A stretch of 64,000 nucleotides of DNA from Pseudomonas azerbaijanoccidentalis (GTDB lineage: Bacteria; Pseudomonadota; Gammaproteobacteria; Pseudomonadales; Pseudomonadaceae), in contig NZ_JAHSTU010000011.1 of assembly GCF_019145495.1 (NCBI RefSeq), positions 174,490-238,489 on the forward strand, read 5' to 3'. The position numbers and the translations under genes were made by a program. Of the stretch, positions 44,635-54,030 are shown in pieces (the first letter of the stretch is position 1; each line of letters begins with the position of its first letter). Under the pieces are notes generated by a model. The model was not told the origin of the DNA and made no database searches. It was given only the letters and a program-made list of their open reading frames with translations.

Positions 44635-44783
44635 GGACGGATGAGCACCCGAAATCCCGAAGGGCGATATGAAAGAAAATGTTTCGTGTTTCGCGTCCTG
44701 TGGTTTTTTGCTGGCATGACAATCCCGCGCGGGTCATTGCGACGTGCGCGGGAGGTTGATGGCGGTCAGGGCGGTGGCCAAGC

Positions 44784-45659
44784 TCAGCGCAGGAAGTCGA
44801 GCACTTCGGTGAGCAGCTGTTCGGGCGCTTCTTCGGCGATGTAATGGCCGGCGGGCAACGGCTTGCCACGGACATCGGAGGCTACTTTTTGCCATTCCTT
44901 GAGCGGCTCGAAGCACCGTCCGACCGTGCCTTCCGCGCCCCATAGCACCAGCAGCGGCAGCGCCAATTGATGACCGGCCTCAATGTCGGCACGATCATGC
45001 TCCAGGTCGATACTGGCACTGGCGCGATAATCTTCGCAGATGCCACGGGCGGCGCCCGGCAATTGCAGGCAGCGCAGGTATTCACCGAAGGCTTGCTCGG
45101 TGAATGGCTTGAGCCCGGCACTGCGGCTGCCCATCACGCTGCGCAGATACGCTTCGGGGTCGGCCTCGATCAGGGTTTCCGGCAACGGTGCTGGGCGAAT
45201 CAGGAAGAACCAGTGCCAGTACGCACGGGCAAAGGCTTCAGTGGTTTGCGTGTACATCGCCAGGGTCGGGGCGATATCGAGTAACACCATGCGCTGCACG
45301 GCGCCCGGGTGATCCAGGGCCAGGCGATGGGCGACGCGAGCGCCACGGTCGTGGGCCAGCACCGAGAACTGTTCGAACCCCAAGGCCTGCATCAACTCGA
45401 CGCTGTCCTTGGCCATTTCCCGTTTGGAGTAGTGGCTGTGCAGCTCATCGGCTGGCGGTCTGGCGCTGTCGCCGTAACCGCGCAGGTCGGCGGCGATCAC
45501 GGTGAAATGCTCGGCCAGTTGTTCGGCGACCTTGTGCCAGATGACGTGGGTCTGCGGGTGGCCGTGCAGCAACAACAGGCCTGGACCGCTGCCGCCGATG
45601 CGATAGGCAATGTCCACACCGTTGACGCAGCGCTGGTCTTTCAGGAATCCGGCAAACAT
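44784..45659 (-). CDS. Alpha/beta hydrolase of the haloacetate (fluoroacetate) dehalogenase group
   Basis: A 291-residue alpha/beta hydrolase with an Asp nucleophile (Asp104 in LAHDRGARVAHRLALDHP), the DLRGYGDSARPP segment and the catalytic His in LPAGHYIAEEAPE. An HDRG elbow is characteristic of fluoroacetate dehalogenases, which hydrolyse the C-halogen bond through an ester on Asp; many relatives are annotated only as hydrolases. GGAGG precedes the ATG at 45659; 49 further in-frame codons upstream are rejected. It is a single gene following the fpv operon in opposite regulatory context. Confidence 0.82.
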   Translation of the reverse strand: MFAGFLKDQRCVNGVDIAYRIGGSGPGLLLLHGHPQTHVIWHKVAEQLAEHFTVIAADLRGYGDSARPPADELHSHYSKREMAKDSVELMQALGFEQFSVLAHDRGARVAHRLALDHPGAVQRMVLLDIAPTLAMYTQTTEAFARAYWHWFFLIRPAPLPETLIEADPEAYLRSVMGSRSAGLKPFTEQAFGEYLRCLQLPGAARGICEDYRASASIDLEHDRADIEAGHQLALPLLVLWGAEGTVGRCFEPLKEWQKVASDVRGKPLPAGHYIAEEAPEQLLTEVLDFLR

Positions 45660-45758
45660 GAGTGCCTCCTTGTTCTGATTAGCTGCATCCTGAAAGTGTT
45701 GCGGCGTGAGGGCAAGGCGTGAAGTGTGGTGGGATTGTTCATGAAGTGTGTCTGATAA

Positions 45759-45800
45759 ACCGCCATCACTGTAAAAGCGAGCCTGCTCGCGATGGCGGTC
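45759..45800. repeat. Single REP unit between two minus-strand genes
   Basis: ACCGCCATC and GATGGCGGT flank AAGCGAGCCTGCTCGC, giving an imperfect palindrome of the GAGCCTGCTCGCGATGGCGG REP type common in fluorescent pseudomonads. Confidence 0.75.
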
Positions 45801-45818
45801 TATCAACCCCTGAAGATC

Positions 45819-46277
45819 TCAACCCTGCTGAAACATCTCCTTCGCCCGCTGCTCAATCTGCTCCTGAGTCAGATCCTCTTTACGCGTCGCCAAAAACCAC
45901 AGATGTCCATAGGGGTCCTTCAACGTCCCGGAACGGTCGCCATAAAACTGATCCTTGACCTCCGACACCGCAATGCCACCGGCGTCAATCGCCTGTTGAT
46001 AGGACTTGTCCACATCGGTCACATACAAATGCAGGCCCACCGAAGGCGAGCTGTCCGGATTGCTCAACGGCCCTTGATCGCAAGGCGTGCCGAGCATGAT
46101 CGGGCAGTCGCCAATGCGCAGCTCGGCGTGACCGATACCGCCGTCCGGCATGGACAGACGCATGACTTCGATGGCACCGAAGGCTTTCTTGTAGAACTCG
46201 ATGGCTTCAGCGGCTTTTGCAATGCCCAGGTACGGCGTGATGCTGTGATAACCCTCGGGAATCGGTTTAACGCTCAT
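45819..46277 (-). CDS. VOC-superfamily (PhnB/glyoxalase-like) protein
   Basis: A 152-residue vicinal-oxygen-chelate fold protein with two beta-alpha-beta-beta-beta halves: GYHSITPYLGIAKAAEAIEF with HAELRIGDCPIML, and SVGLHLYVTDVDKSYQQAID with DPYGHLWFLATRKED. It resembles the PhnB-like group often annotated as bleomycin-resistance-like. Function is unknown. GGGAG precedes the ATG at 46277. Confidence 0.85.
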   Translation of the reverse strand: MSVKPIPEGYHSITPYLGIAKAAEAIEFYKKAFGAIEVMRLSMPDGGIGHAELRIGDCPIMLGTPCDQGPLSNPDSSPSVGLHLYVTDVDKSYQQAIDAGGIAVSEVKDQFYGDRSGTLKDPYGHLWFLATRKEDLTQEQIEQRAKEMFQQG

Positions 46278-46332
46278 GATGGTTCTCCCTGTTCTTGTTG
46301 GGAATTCACTGCTTTCAAGCAGGACCAATAAG

Positions 46333-46423
46333 TGTAGGAGCTGCCGAAGGCTGCGATCTTTTGATTTTGATCTTCAGCAATCTTCAAGTTCACAAAAGAT
46401 CGCAGCCTTCGGCAGCTCCTACA
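46333..46423. repeat. REP doublet upstream of sfnB
   Basis: A perfect 30-bp inverted repeat, TGTAGGAGCTGCCGAAGGCT... at 46333-46362 against 46394-46423, around a 31-base loop. It is the best-preserved copy of this family in the window. Confidence 0.94.
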
Positions 46424-46430
46424 GGGCGTT

Positions 46431-46440
46431 CGACTATCGA
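46431..46440. promoter_or_regulatory. Candidate activator half-site shared with the msuE upstream region
   Basis: CGACTATCGA occurs here, about 110 bp before the sfnB -24 element, and again inside the palindrome at 53935-53953 upstream of msuE. It may be an upstream binding site for the sigma-54 activator. This is inference from two copies. Confidence 0.35.
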
Positions 46441-46546
46441 TAACACTGTTCAGCCATCAACAGTGAAGCAGCAGACTGTCCGGATCTATTATCGTGAGTC
46501 CCTCGAAATCGGCCTCAAACGCCCATAAACAATGGCCCGCGCAGTC

Positions 46547-46563
46547 AGGCACAGAAGCTGCAA
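46547..46563 (+). promoter_or_regulatory. Sigma-54 promoter of sfnB
   Basis: AGGCACAGAAGCTGCAA: GG at 46548-46549 and GC at 46560-46561 with exactly 10 bases between, and good agreement with TGGCAC-N5-TTGCA. It ends 33 bp before the sfnB ATG. Confidence 0.7.
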
Positions 46564-46596
46564 TACCTCAGGTATTACCGATACCGAGAGTCTTGT

Positions 46597-47820
46597 ATGC
46601 CTGCCTTGTCCGAATCTGCCGTTTATCCGATCAATCCGCCGGCCGCCCACCGGATCGCTGACGAAACTGAAGCCTTGCTCGTGGCCGAGCGTGTCGCCGC
46701 GAGCCTGTTGGAGCAGGACGCCGAACGCGACCGCACGCGCCACGTGCCTGCCGAGATCGTCGATCTGTTTTCCAACAGCGGCCTGTGGGGCATCACCGTG
46801 CCCAAAGCGTTCGGCGGTGCACAGGTTTCTTCGGCGGTGCTGGCGCAGGTCATCGCGATCATTTCCGCGGCCGACCCGTCCTTGGGGCAAATCCCGCAAA
46901 ACCACTACTGCCTGTTGGAAGACATCCGTCTGCAAGGCACGCCGGAGCAACAGGCGCATTTCTTTGAGCTGGCCTTGCAAGGTCACCGTTTTGCCAACGC
47001 CCTGTCGGAGACCAGCGGCAAGAACGTGCAGGACATCCAGACCACCCTCCGTCGTTATGGCGACGGCTATGTGATCAACGGTCGCAAGGGTTACTGCACT
47101 GGCTCGCTGTATGCCCATTGGCTGGCCGTGCTGGCGGTGGATGAAGAGCAGAAGGGCCAGTTGGCCTTTGTCGAACGCGGCACCCAAGGGCTGGTGATCG
47201 TCGACGACTGGGACAGCATTGGTCAGCGCACCACGTCCAGCGGCACTGTTCTGGCCGAAGATCTGCACGTTGCGGCGTTCAACCTGTTCCCGACGTATCG
47301 CTCTTATGAAAGCCCGACCCTGGCCGGCCCATTCGCGCAGTTGACCACGGCCGCCATTGACGCCGGCATTGCCCGCGCGGCCCTGCGCGACACCATTGCG
47401 TTCGTTCAGCAATCGGCCCGACCGTGGATCGATGCCGGTGTGGAAAAGGCCAGTGAAGACCCGCTGACCATCATTCAGGTCGGTGGCCTGGAGATTCGAC
47501 TGGAAGCCGCCGAAGCGTTGCTGGAACGGGCCGGTCGCGCACTGGATGCGGCGCGTCCGGCACCTGATGAGGATAACGTCGCCCGCGCGTCCCTCGCCGT
47601 GGCGAAGGCCAAGGTGCTGACCACCGAAATCGCCATCGAAGCGACCAACAAACTGTTCGAACTCGGCGGCACCCGCTCCACGTTGAGGAAGCACAACTTC
47701 GATCGTCACTGGCGCAACGCTCGGGTCCACACGCTCCACGATCCGGTGCGCTGGAAATACCACGTAGTCGGCAACTGGCTGCTCAACGGCGTCAAACCGC
47801 CGCGTCATGACTGGTCGTGA
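46597..47820 (+). CDS. sfnB: SfnB-type FMNH2-dependent monooxygenase of sulfur acquisition
   Basis: A 407-residue member of the acyl-CoA dehydrogenase fold used in organosulfur scavenging. Seen are ITVPKAFGGAQVSSAVLAQV, ALSETSGKNVQDIQTTLRR, INGRKGYCTGSLYAHWLAV and a C-terminal GGTRSTLRKHNFDRHWRN. SfnB relatives of dimethyl-sulfone metabolism use FMNH2 rather than acting on acyl-CoA. A sigma-54 promoter lies in front and methionine-type transporter genes follow at once, so the product probably handles an imported sulfur compound. It is distinct from the MsuC-like paralogue at 50606. Confidence 0.85.
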   Translation: MPALSESAVYPINPPAAHRIADETEALLVAERVAASLLEQDAERDRTRHVPAEIVDLFSNSGLWGITVPKAFGGAQVSSAVLAQVIAIISAADPSLGQIPQNHYCLLEDIRLQGTPEQQAHFFELALQGHRFANALSETSGKNVQDIQTTLRRYGDGYVINGRKGYCTGSLYAHWLAVLAVDEEQKGQLAFVERGTQGLVIVDDWDSIGQRTTSSGTVLAEDLHVAAFNLFPTYRSYESPTLAGPFAQLTTAAIDAGIARAALRDTIAFVQQSARPWIDAGVEKASEDPLTIIQVGGLEIRLEAAEALLERAGRALDAARPAPDEDNVARASLAVAKAKVLTTEIAIEATNKLFELGGTRSTLRKHNFDRHWRNARVHTLHDPVRWKYHVVGNWLLNGVKPPRHDWS

Positions 47821-47822
47821 TC

Positions 47823-48488
47823 ATGGCCGAATGGTTCAAGAATATTTATTGGGCTGATATCGGCCAGGCCTGCCTCGACACGCTGAGCATGCTCGGCGCG
47901 GCCCTCGGTTTTACCGTGCTGCTGGGATTGCCGCTGGGGGTGGTGCTGTTCCTCACCGGCAAGCGTCAGTTGCATGAAGCCGTCGGGGTTTACCGGGTGT
48001 TGTCGGTGCTGGTGAACATGCTGCGCTCGCTGCCTTTCATCATTTTGCTGATCGTACTGATTCCCCTGACCACGCTGCTGGTGGGCACCTCGCTCGGTGT
48101 GCCGGGCACCATTCCACCGCTGGTGGTGGGTTGCACGCCGTTTTTCGCGCGGCTGGTGGAAACCGCGTTGCGTGAAGTCGATCGCGGTGTGGTGGAAGCG
48201 ACCCAGGCCATGGGCGCCAATACCTGGCAAATCATCCGCTACACCTTGTTGCCAGAAGCCCGGGGAGGATTGCTGGCGGCGGTGACGGTGACCGCGATTG
48301 TGCTGGTCGATTACACGGCGATGGCCGGGGTGATCGGCGGTGGCGGACTGGGCGACCTGGCGATCCGCTACGGCTATCAGCGGTTTCAGACCGACGTGAT
48401 GGTGGTGACGGTGGTGTTGTTGTTGATCCTGGTCCAGGCCCTGCAAATGAGCGGCGACCGACTGGTGGCACGATACAGCCACCGCTGA
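47823..48488 (+). CDS. metI: Methionine-type ABC transporter permease MetI
   Basis: A 221-residue permease with five hydrophobic segments and the EAA loop VEATQAMGANTWQIIRYTLLP, as in MetI. It would import D/L-methionine or another small sulfur compound with the binding protein encoded next. The start is ATG at 47823, three bases after the sfnB stop; a GTG at 47817 overlapping that stop is an alternative. No ATPase gene accompanies it. Confidence 0.88.
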   Translation: MAEWFKNIYWADIGQACLDTLSMLGAALGFTVLLGLPLGVVLFLTGKRQLHEAVGVYRVLSVLVNMLRSLPFIILLIVLIPLTTLLVGTSLGVPGTIPPLVVGCTPFFARLVETALREVDRGVVEATQAMGANTWQIIRYTLLPEARGGLLAAVTVTAIVLVDYTAMAGVIGGGGLGDLAIRYGYQRFQTDVMVVTVVLLLILVQALQMSGDRLVARYSHR

Positions 48489-48566
48489 AAACTCAATCGA
48501 AAAAACCAAAAACTCCGGCCCCACGTCCGCCCCACGACGGCCATTTGATCTGCCTTGGAGCAACCC

Positions 48567-49337
48567 ATGAAAAAGACTTTGGCCGTTCTGGCTGCACTGA
48601 TTTCGTTGAGCGTTCACGCCAATGAAAAACTCACCGTTGGCGCCACCCCGGTGCCGCACGCGGAAATCCTCGAATTCGTCAAACCGACCCTGGCCAAGGA
48701 AGGCGTGGACCTGGACATCAAGGTGTTCACCGACTTCATCCAGCCAAACCAGCAGCTTGCGCTAAAGAACCTCGACGCCAATTACTACCAGTACCGGCCG
48801 TTTCTCGATGACTACAACAAGACCCGCCACACCGATCTGGTGCCGGTAGTCGGCGTGCACATCGAGCCGTTCGGGGCCTACTCGACCAAGATCAAAAACA
48901 TCTCCGAGTTGAAAGATGGCGCCACGGTGTCGATCCCCAACGACCCGGTGAACACCGGTCGCGCGCTGGTGCTACTGCACGAAGCCGGGCTGATCAAACT
49001 CAGGGACCCGAGCAACACCCTGGCAACCCAGCGTGACATTGTCGGAAACCCGAAACACCTGAAAATCCGTGAACTGGAAGGTGCGCTGCTGGCGCGCTCG
49101 GTGAGTCAGGTCGACCTGGCGTTTGTGTTCGCCAACTACGCGCTGGAAGCCGGGATCGACACCAACAGTGCGTTGATCGTCGAGAAGGGCAAAAGTCTGT
49201 ACATCGAGTTCCTGGTCGCGCGGCCGGACAACATCAACGACCCGGGTTTGCAGAAACTGGCCAAGGCGTTGAATTCCGATGAAGTGCGCCAGTTCATCTT
49301 GACCCGCTACAAAGGGCAGATTGCGCCGGGGTTCTGA
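48567..49337 (+). CDS. metQ: Methionine-type periplasmic binding protein MetQ (NlpA family)
   Basis: A 256-residue NlpA-family binding protein: ATPVPHAEILEFVKPTLAKE, NLDANYYQYRPFLDDYNKT and GAYSTKIKNISELKDGATV are typical. The signal peptide (TLAVLAALISLSVHA) has no lipobox cysteine, so the protein is soluble in the periplasm, unlike E. coli MetQ. TTGGAG precedes the ATG at 48567. With metI it forms a permease-binding protein pair that must borrow an ATPase such as MetN from elsewhere. Confidence 0.9.
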   Translation: MKKTLAVLAALISLSVHANEKLTVGATPVPHAEILEFVKPTLAKEGVDLDIKVFTDFIQPNQQLALKNLDANYYQYRPFLDDYNKTRHTDLVPVVGVHIEPFGAYSTKIKNISELKDGATVSIPNDPVNTGRALVLLHEAGLIKLRDPSNTLATQRDIVGNPKHLKIRELEGALLARSVSQVDLAFVFANYALEAGIDTNSALIVEKGKSLYIEFLVARPDNINDPGLQKLAKALNSDEVRQFILTRYKGQIAPGF

Positions 49338-49360
49338 TTCCGGATTGATCTTGAGGACGC

Positions 49361-49443
49361 CATCGCTGGCAGCCAGGCTCCCACAGGTTTTGTGTGAGTC
49401 TTGGAAAACGCACAATCCTGTGGGAGCTGGCTTGCCAGCGATA
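49361..49443. repeat. REP doublet between metQ and the sfnR-like gene
   Basis: CCATCGCTGGCAGCCAGGCTCC at the left (one-base changes) and CCTGTGGGAGCTGGCTTGCC at the right end form an inverted pair around about 29 bases. It separates convergent genes. Confidence 0.88.
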
Positions 49444-49477
49444 GCCGCGCCACCTATTTCGAGTCAGGCTCGATGGG

Positions 49478-50581
<1,104 letters not shown>

Positions 50582-50605
50582 GAGGCACGCTCCATGTAGG
50601 GCAGG

Positions 50606-51793
50606 TTATGAATAGAAAGTCGGAATCGGCAGGGCCTTGTTCAGCGCCCAGTCACCCAGTTCTTGAAGTTTGTAATCCACCGGGTCGTGCAGTGTCTGGG
50701 TACGCAGGTTGCGCCAGTGGCGGTCCAGCCGCAGTGAGGCGTGGGTCGAGCGCGCGCCGGTCACTTCAAACAGGCGGCTGCACAATTCCAGGCCATTGCG
50801 CGTTGCCGCGACTTTGGCTGTGGCGATGGCGGTGGCCAGGTGTCCGCGCTCTTCGGCGCTGAGGTTCGGGCCTTTGGCCCAGGCCTTGTCGAGCAGGCTG
50901 GCGGCACGCTCCACCAGCAGGCGAACGCCTTCGAGTGCCACCCAGAATTCGCCGTAATGGCCGAGCACATAAGGATCCTGGGACACGTCCTGAGCGGTGG
51001 ATTTATGCCACGGCCGGGTTTCGGTCAGCGTGTATTGCCGCGCTTCCTCGAAGGCACCTTCGGCGATGCCGAGGAACATGTGGGTGAACGTGAGCTGGGC
51101 GATCAACGGGCGCAGGCAGGCGAACGGCGTACTCAACGGACCGGGATCGAGCAGCAGTTCCGACTCTTCGACCCGCACCCGTTCGAACGTGGCGCTGCCG
51201 CTGTCGGTCTGGCGCTGGCCCATGTTGTTCCAGTCATTGTGCAGGGTGATGCCGCTGCGGCCGCTGGGAATGGCGGCGATCAACAGCTTGCCGCCGGCGC
51301 TTTCGTCCACCGCCGAGGCGATCAGCATTTCGGAATCGCTGGCACCGGAGCAGAAACTTTTCTTGCCGGAAAACTCACGCCAGCCACCGAGGTTTTTCAC
51401 CACGGTGCGGGTGTCCAGCGGATTGAGCGCGTTGCCCCAGAACCAGTTCTTGCGCGCGGTCTGTTCAAACCACGGCTGCCATTGCTCGGACCGGGCAAAC
51501 AGACGCACGGTGGCGAGCATCAGGTGATGGAAGCCGAACACGTGGGCAATCGAACTGTCGACCTTGGCGAACTCGCGCACCACGGTCAGGGTTTCACTCC
51601 AACTGGCACCAAGGCCACCGAACTGGGCGGGAATGCTCAAGGCGAGCAGGCCGCTGTGGCGCAGGGCGTCACGCTCGGCCTTGGGTGTGCCACCACGTTC
51701 GTCGCGCTCGACGGCAGTCAAGGCAAACTCCGCCGCCAATTGACGGGCGGTTTGCAGCGGGGATATCAGGGCGCTTAGCGGCTTGGCAGTCAC
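50606..51793 (-). CDS. msuC: Methanesulfinate monooxygenase MsuC
   Basis: A 395-residue FMNH2-dependent oxygenase of the acyl-CoA dehydrogenase fold (LSIPAQFGGLGASWSETL, FSGKKSFCSGASDSEMLIA, TGARSTHASLRLDRHWRN). MsuC oxidises methanesulfinate to methanesulfonate, feeding MsuD. The GTG start at 51793 has AAGGAAAA upstream. It is about as long as the sfnB product and clearly paralogous. The msuE-msuD-msuC-regulator order matches P. aeruginosa. A REP pair separates it from msuD. Confidence 0.87.
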   Translation of the reverse strand: MTAKPLSALISPLQTARQLAAEFALTAVERDERGGTPKAERDALRHSGLLALSIPAQFGGLGASWSETLTVVREFAKVDSSIAHVFGFHHLMLATVRLFARSEQWQPWFEQTARKNWFWGNALNPLDTRTVVKNLGGWREFSGKKSFCSGASDSEMLIASAVDESAGGKLLIAAIPSGRSGITLHNDWNNMGQRQTDSGSATFERVRVEESELLLDPGPLSTPFACLRPLIAQLTFTHMFLGIAEGAFEEARQYTLTETRPWHKSTAQDVSQDPYVLGHYGEFWVALEGVRLLVERAASLLDKAWAKGPNLSAEERGHLATAIATAKVAATRNGLELCSRLFEVTGARSTHASLRLDRHWRNLRTQTLHDPVDYKLQELGDWALNKALPIPTFYS

Positions 51794-51817
51794 GCGGTTT
51801 TCCTTATTGAGCTGACC

Positions 51818-51900
51818 CTGTAGGAGCTGCCGAAGGCTGCGATCTTTTGATCTTGATCTTTAAAACCAAAAAATCGCAGCCTTCACGCAACTCCTACAGG
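51818..51900. repeat. REP doublet between msuD and msuC
   Basis: CCTGTAGGAGCTGCCGAAGG at 51818 with GCGATCTTTTGATC faces an inverted, slightly decayed copy ending CTCCTACAGG at 51900. It fills the gap inside the operon. Confidence 0.9.
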
Positions 51901-51912
51901 ACCAAGGGTGAA

Positions 51913-53058
51913 TCAGGGTTTGGCGTGAGCCGGAAGCACGTCATTGGCAATCATTTCGCCAAACGGCCCAGTCAGATTGGTGACACCGCGCCCGGCAAGG
52001 CTGGCATACGGCTCGGGCAGCAACGGGAACACCAGTTCGGCGAAGCGATAGGCTTCTTCAAGATGTGGATAACCGGAGAAAATGAAACTCTCGATCCCCA
52101 GGTCCGCGTACTCCTTGATGCGCGCCGCCACTTGCTGTGGATCGCCCACCAACGCCGTCCCGGCACCGCCCCGCACCAGGCCGACGCCGGCCCACAGGTT
52201 GGGCGCAATTTCCAGATTGTCGCGACGTCCGTCATGCAGGGCCGCCATGCGCCGCTGGCCTTCAGAATCAAAACGTGAAAATGATTGCTGCGCAGCGGTG
52301 ATGGTTTCGTCGCTGATGTGTTCGATCAATTTGTCTGCCGCTTTCCAGGCCTCTTCGGCGGTTTCGCGCACGATCACGTGCAGGCGAATCCCGAACTTCA
52401 CCGTGCGTCCGTTGCGTGCCGCGCGCTCGCGCACATCGGCGATTTTTTGCGCCACGGCAGCCGGTGGCTCGCCCCAGGTCAGGTAGACATCCACCTGTTC
52501 GGCGGCCAAATCATGGGCGGCGTCGGATGAACCGCCGAAGTACAGCGGTGGATACGGTTTTTGCACTGGCGGGTACAACGCCTTGGCGTTTTGCACCCTC
52601 AGGTGTTTGCCTTCGAAATCGACCGCTTCACCTTGCAACACACGGCGCCAGATTTTCAGGAATTCGTCGGTGACTTCGTAGCGTTCGCTGTGATTGAGGA
52701 AGCTGCCGTCGCCGCGGTTTTCATCCGGATCGCCACCCGTCACGACGTTGATCAGCAAGCGGCCGTTGGACAAGCGATCCAGCGTCGCCGCCATGCGCGC
52801 CGACACGGTCGGCGAAATAATCCCCGGGCGGATCGCCACCAGATAACGCAAGCGCTCGGTCAACGGCACCAGTGCCGAAGCGATCACCCACGAGTCTTCG
52901 CAGGAACGCCCGGTAGGAATCAACACGCCGTGATAACCCAGGCTGTCGGCGGCCTGGGCTACCTGTTTCAGGTAATTGAGCGTCACCGGGCGTGCGCCCT
53001 GTGTAGTGCCCAGGTAATGACCGTCGCCGTGGGTTGGCAGAAACCAGAAAACATCCAT
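51913..53058 (-). CDS. msuD: FMNH2-dependent methanesulfonate monooxygenase MsuD
   Basis: A 381-residue bacterial-luciferase-fold enzyme of the SsuD/MsuD family: MDVFWFLPTHGDGHYLG, GVLIPTGRSCEDSWVIAS, LVAIRPGIISPTVSARMAAT, INVVTGGDPDENRGDG and PPLYFGGSSDAAHDLAAE. It splits alkanesulfonates to sulfite and aldehyde using FMNH2 from MsuE. MsuD is preferred over SsuD because msuE and msuC flank it. The ATG at 53058 follows AAGGA; a TTG two codons earlier is less likely. It lies 10 bases after msuE. Confidence 0.87.
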   Translation of the reverse strand: MDVFWFLPTHGDGHYLGTTQGARPVTLNYLKQVAQAADSLGYHGVLIPTGRSCEDSWVIASALVPLTERLRYLVAIRPGIISPTVSARMAATLDRLSNGRLLINVVTGGDPDENRGDGSFLNHSERYEVTDEFLKIWRRVLQGEAVDFEGKHLRVQNAKALYPPVQKPYPPLYFGGSSDAAHDLAAEQVDVYLTWGEPPAAVAQKIADVRERAARNGRTVKFGIRLHVIVRETAEEAWKAADKLIEHISDETITAAQQSFSRFDSEGQRRMAALHDGRRDNLEIAPNLWAGVGLVRGGAGTALVGDPQQVAARIKEYADLGIESFIFSGYPHLEEAYRFAELVFPLLPEPYASLAGRGVTNLTGPFGEMIANDVLPAHAKP

Positions 53059-53068
53059 GAACAAATCC

Positions 53069-53632
53069 TTAAGCGATTTTCAGCAGATTGTTGGGGTGCA
53101 CGCCGAACAACGGCGCGGCGCGTTCTGCAGCCAGTTGAATGCGGGCCTTTAGAAGTTCACTGGTTATTTGGTAATTGGAAAAATCGGCTTCGGTGGCGTA
53201 GACCCCAATCGGCAAGGTCAGGGCCTGGAAGAAACTGAACAGCGGCCGCAATTGGTGATCGAGCACCAACGCATGACGCTCGCTGCCACCGGTGGCGGCC
53301 AGCAGCACTGGCGTGTTGATCAGCGCGTTCAAATCGATCAGGTCGAACAAATGCTTGAGCAGGCCCGGATAGGAACCGCGATAAACCGGCGCGGCCACGA
53401 TTAGCAAGTCGGCGTTCTCGATGGCTTGCAGTTCGGCTTCGATATCCGCGCTCAATTCTTGACGGGACAGCGCCGCGCCCAGTGGCCGGGCAATATCGCC
53501 CAGTTCGATCAGCTTGCTTTCGATGGGCAGTTGCTCAGCCAGCTGCGCCAAAATCGCTTGGGTCAGTACCAGTGTGCGGGATGGCCGCCAGGTACCGCCG
53601 GAAACGGCAACGACTTTCAATGGACGCGTCAT
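53069..53632 (-). CDS. msuE: NAD(P)H-dependent FMN reductase MsuE
   Basis: A 187-residue flavodoxin-fold reductase with the FMN phosphate loop VVAVSGGTWRPSRTLVL and the segment LLIVAAPVYRGSYPGLLKHL. It supplies FMNH2 to MsuD and MsuC. AAGGAA precedes the ATG at 53632; 61 upstream in-frame codons span the sigma-54 promoter and are rejected. It is the first gene of the operon. Confidence 0.9.
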   Translation of the reverse strand: MTRPLKVVAVSGGTWRPSRTLVLTQAILAQLAEQLPIESKLIELGDIARPLGAALSRQELSADIEAELQAIENADLLIVAAPVYRGSYPGLLKHLFDLIDLNALINTPVLLAATGGSERHALVLDHQLRPLFSFFQALTLPIGVYATEADFSNYQITSELLKARIQLAAERAAPLFGVHPNNLLKIA

Positions 53633-53687
53633 GATCAGTTCCTTTTTAAACAGTTGCTCAGCGAGCAGTGAGTAGTCACCCGGTTGA

Positions 53688-53702
53688 GCAAGAGCTGTAC
53701 CA
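53688..53702 (-). promoter_or_regulatory. Sigma-54 promoter of msuEDC-sfnR
   Basis: On the minus strand TGGTAC-N5-TTGCT: GG at 53701-53700 and GC at 53689-53688 with exactly 10 bases between. It differs from TGGCAC-N5-TTGCA at one core position and one flanking position. About 45 bases lie between the expected start site and the msuE ATG. Confidence 0.75.
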
Positions 53703-53934
53703 ATCCCTCGAAGCCTTGGATTACGGGGCTTGCAGCGTATTGATCGATCCGCGCTGTTGATTTTCAGGGGGTGTTTGTTGATCGTCTGTTGCTTGGCGAA
53801 CAGTTGCGTGGGCAACAGTGCCTGAGGCGATGCAGGAGTTATAAAGGCTGTTTGTTATTCCGTAAAAGACATTAATTTAATATTAATATATCTTTATCGA
53901 ATATGTGTGGCAGATAAGTCAGGCATTAGGAAAA

Positions 53935-53953
53935 CTCGATAGCGACTATCGAG
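53935..53953. promoter_or_regulatory. Palindrome upstream of msuE, candidate activator site
   Basis: CTCGATAG-CGA-CTATCGAG, a perfect 8-bp inverted repeat with a 3-base centre, about 235 bp upstream of the msuE -24 element. The rest of 53633-54030 holds the sigma-54 promoter and an AT-rich stretch near 53870-53895; no gene is seen. Confidence 0.45.
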
Positions 53954-54030
53954 AGTGTTGATTTCTGCTGATCCAATGGCGCGAGTAGCCTGTGTTCATT
54001 GCCCCGAACCCAGATGCCAGGACGCCGAAC

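Noticed and set aside
44723..44753. TCCCGCGC/GCGCGGGA inverted repeat as a terminator
   Set aside because: No T-run follows on either strand at the right side, and the 15-base loop makes the stem weak.
53815..53843. GGCAC...TTGC on the minus strand as a second sigma-54 promoter
   Set aside because: The spacing between GG and GC is seven rather than ten bases, so sigma-54 would not recognise it.
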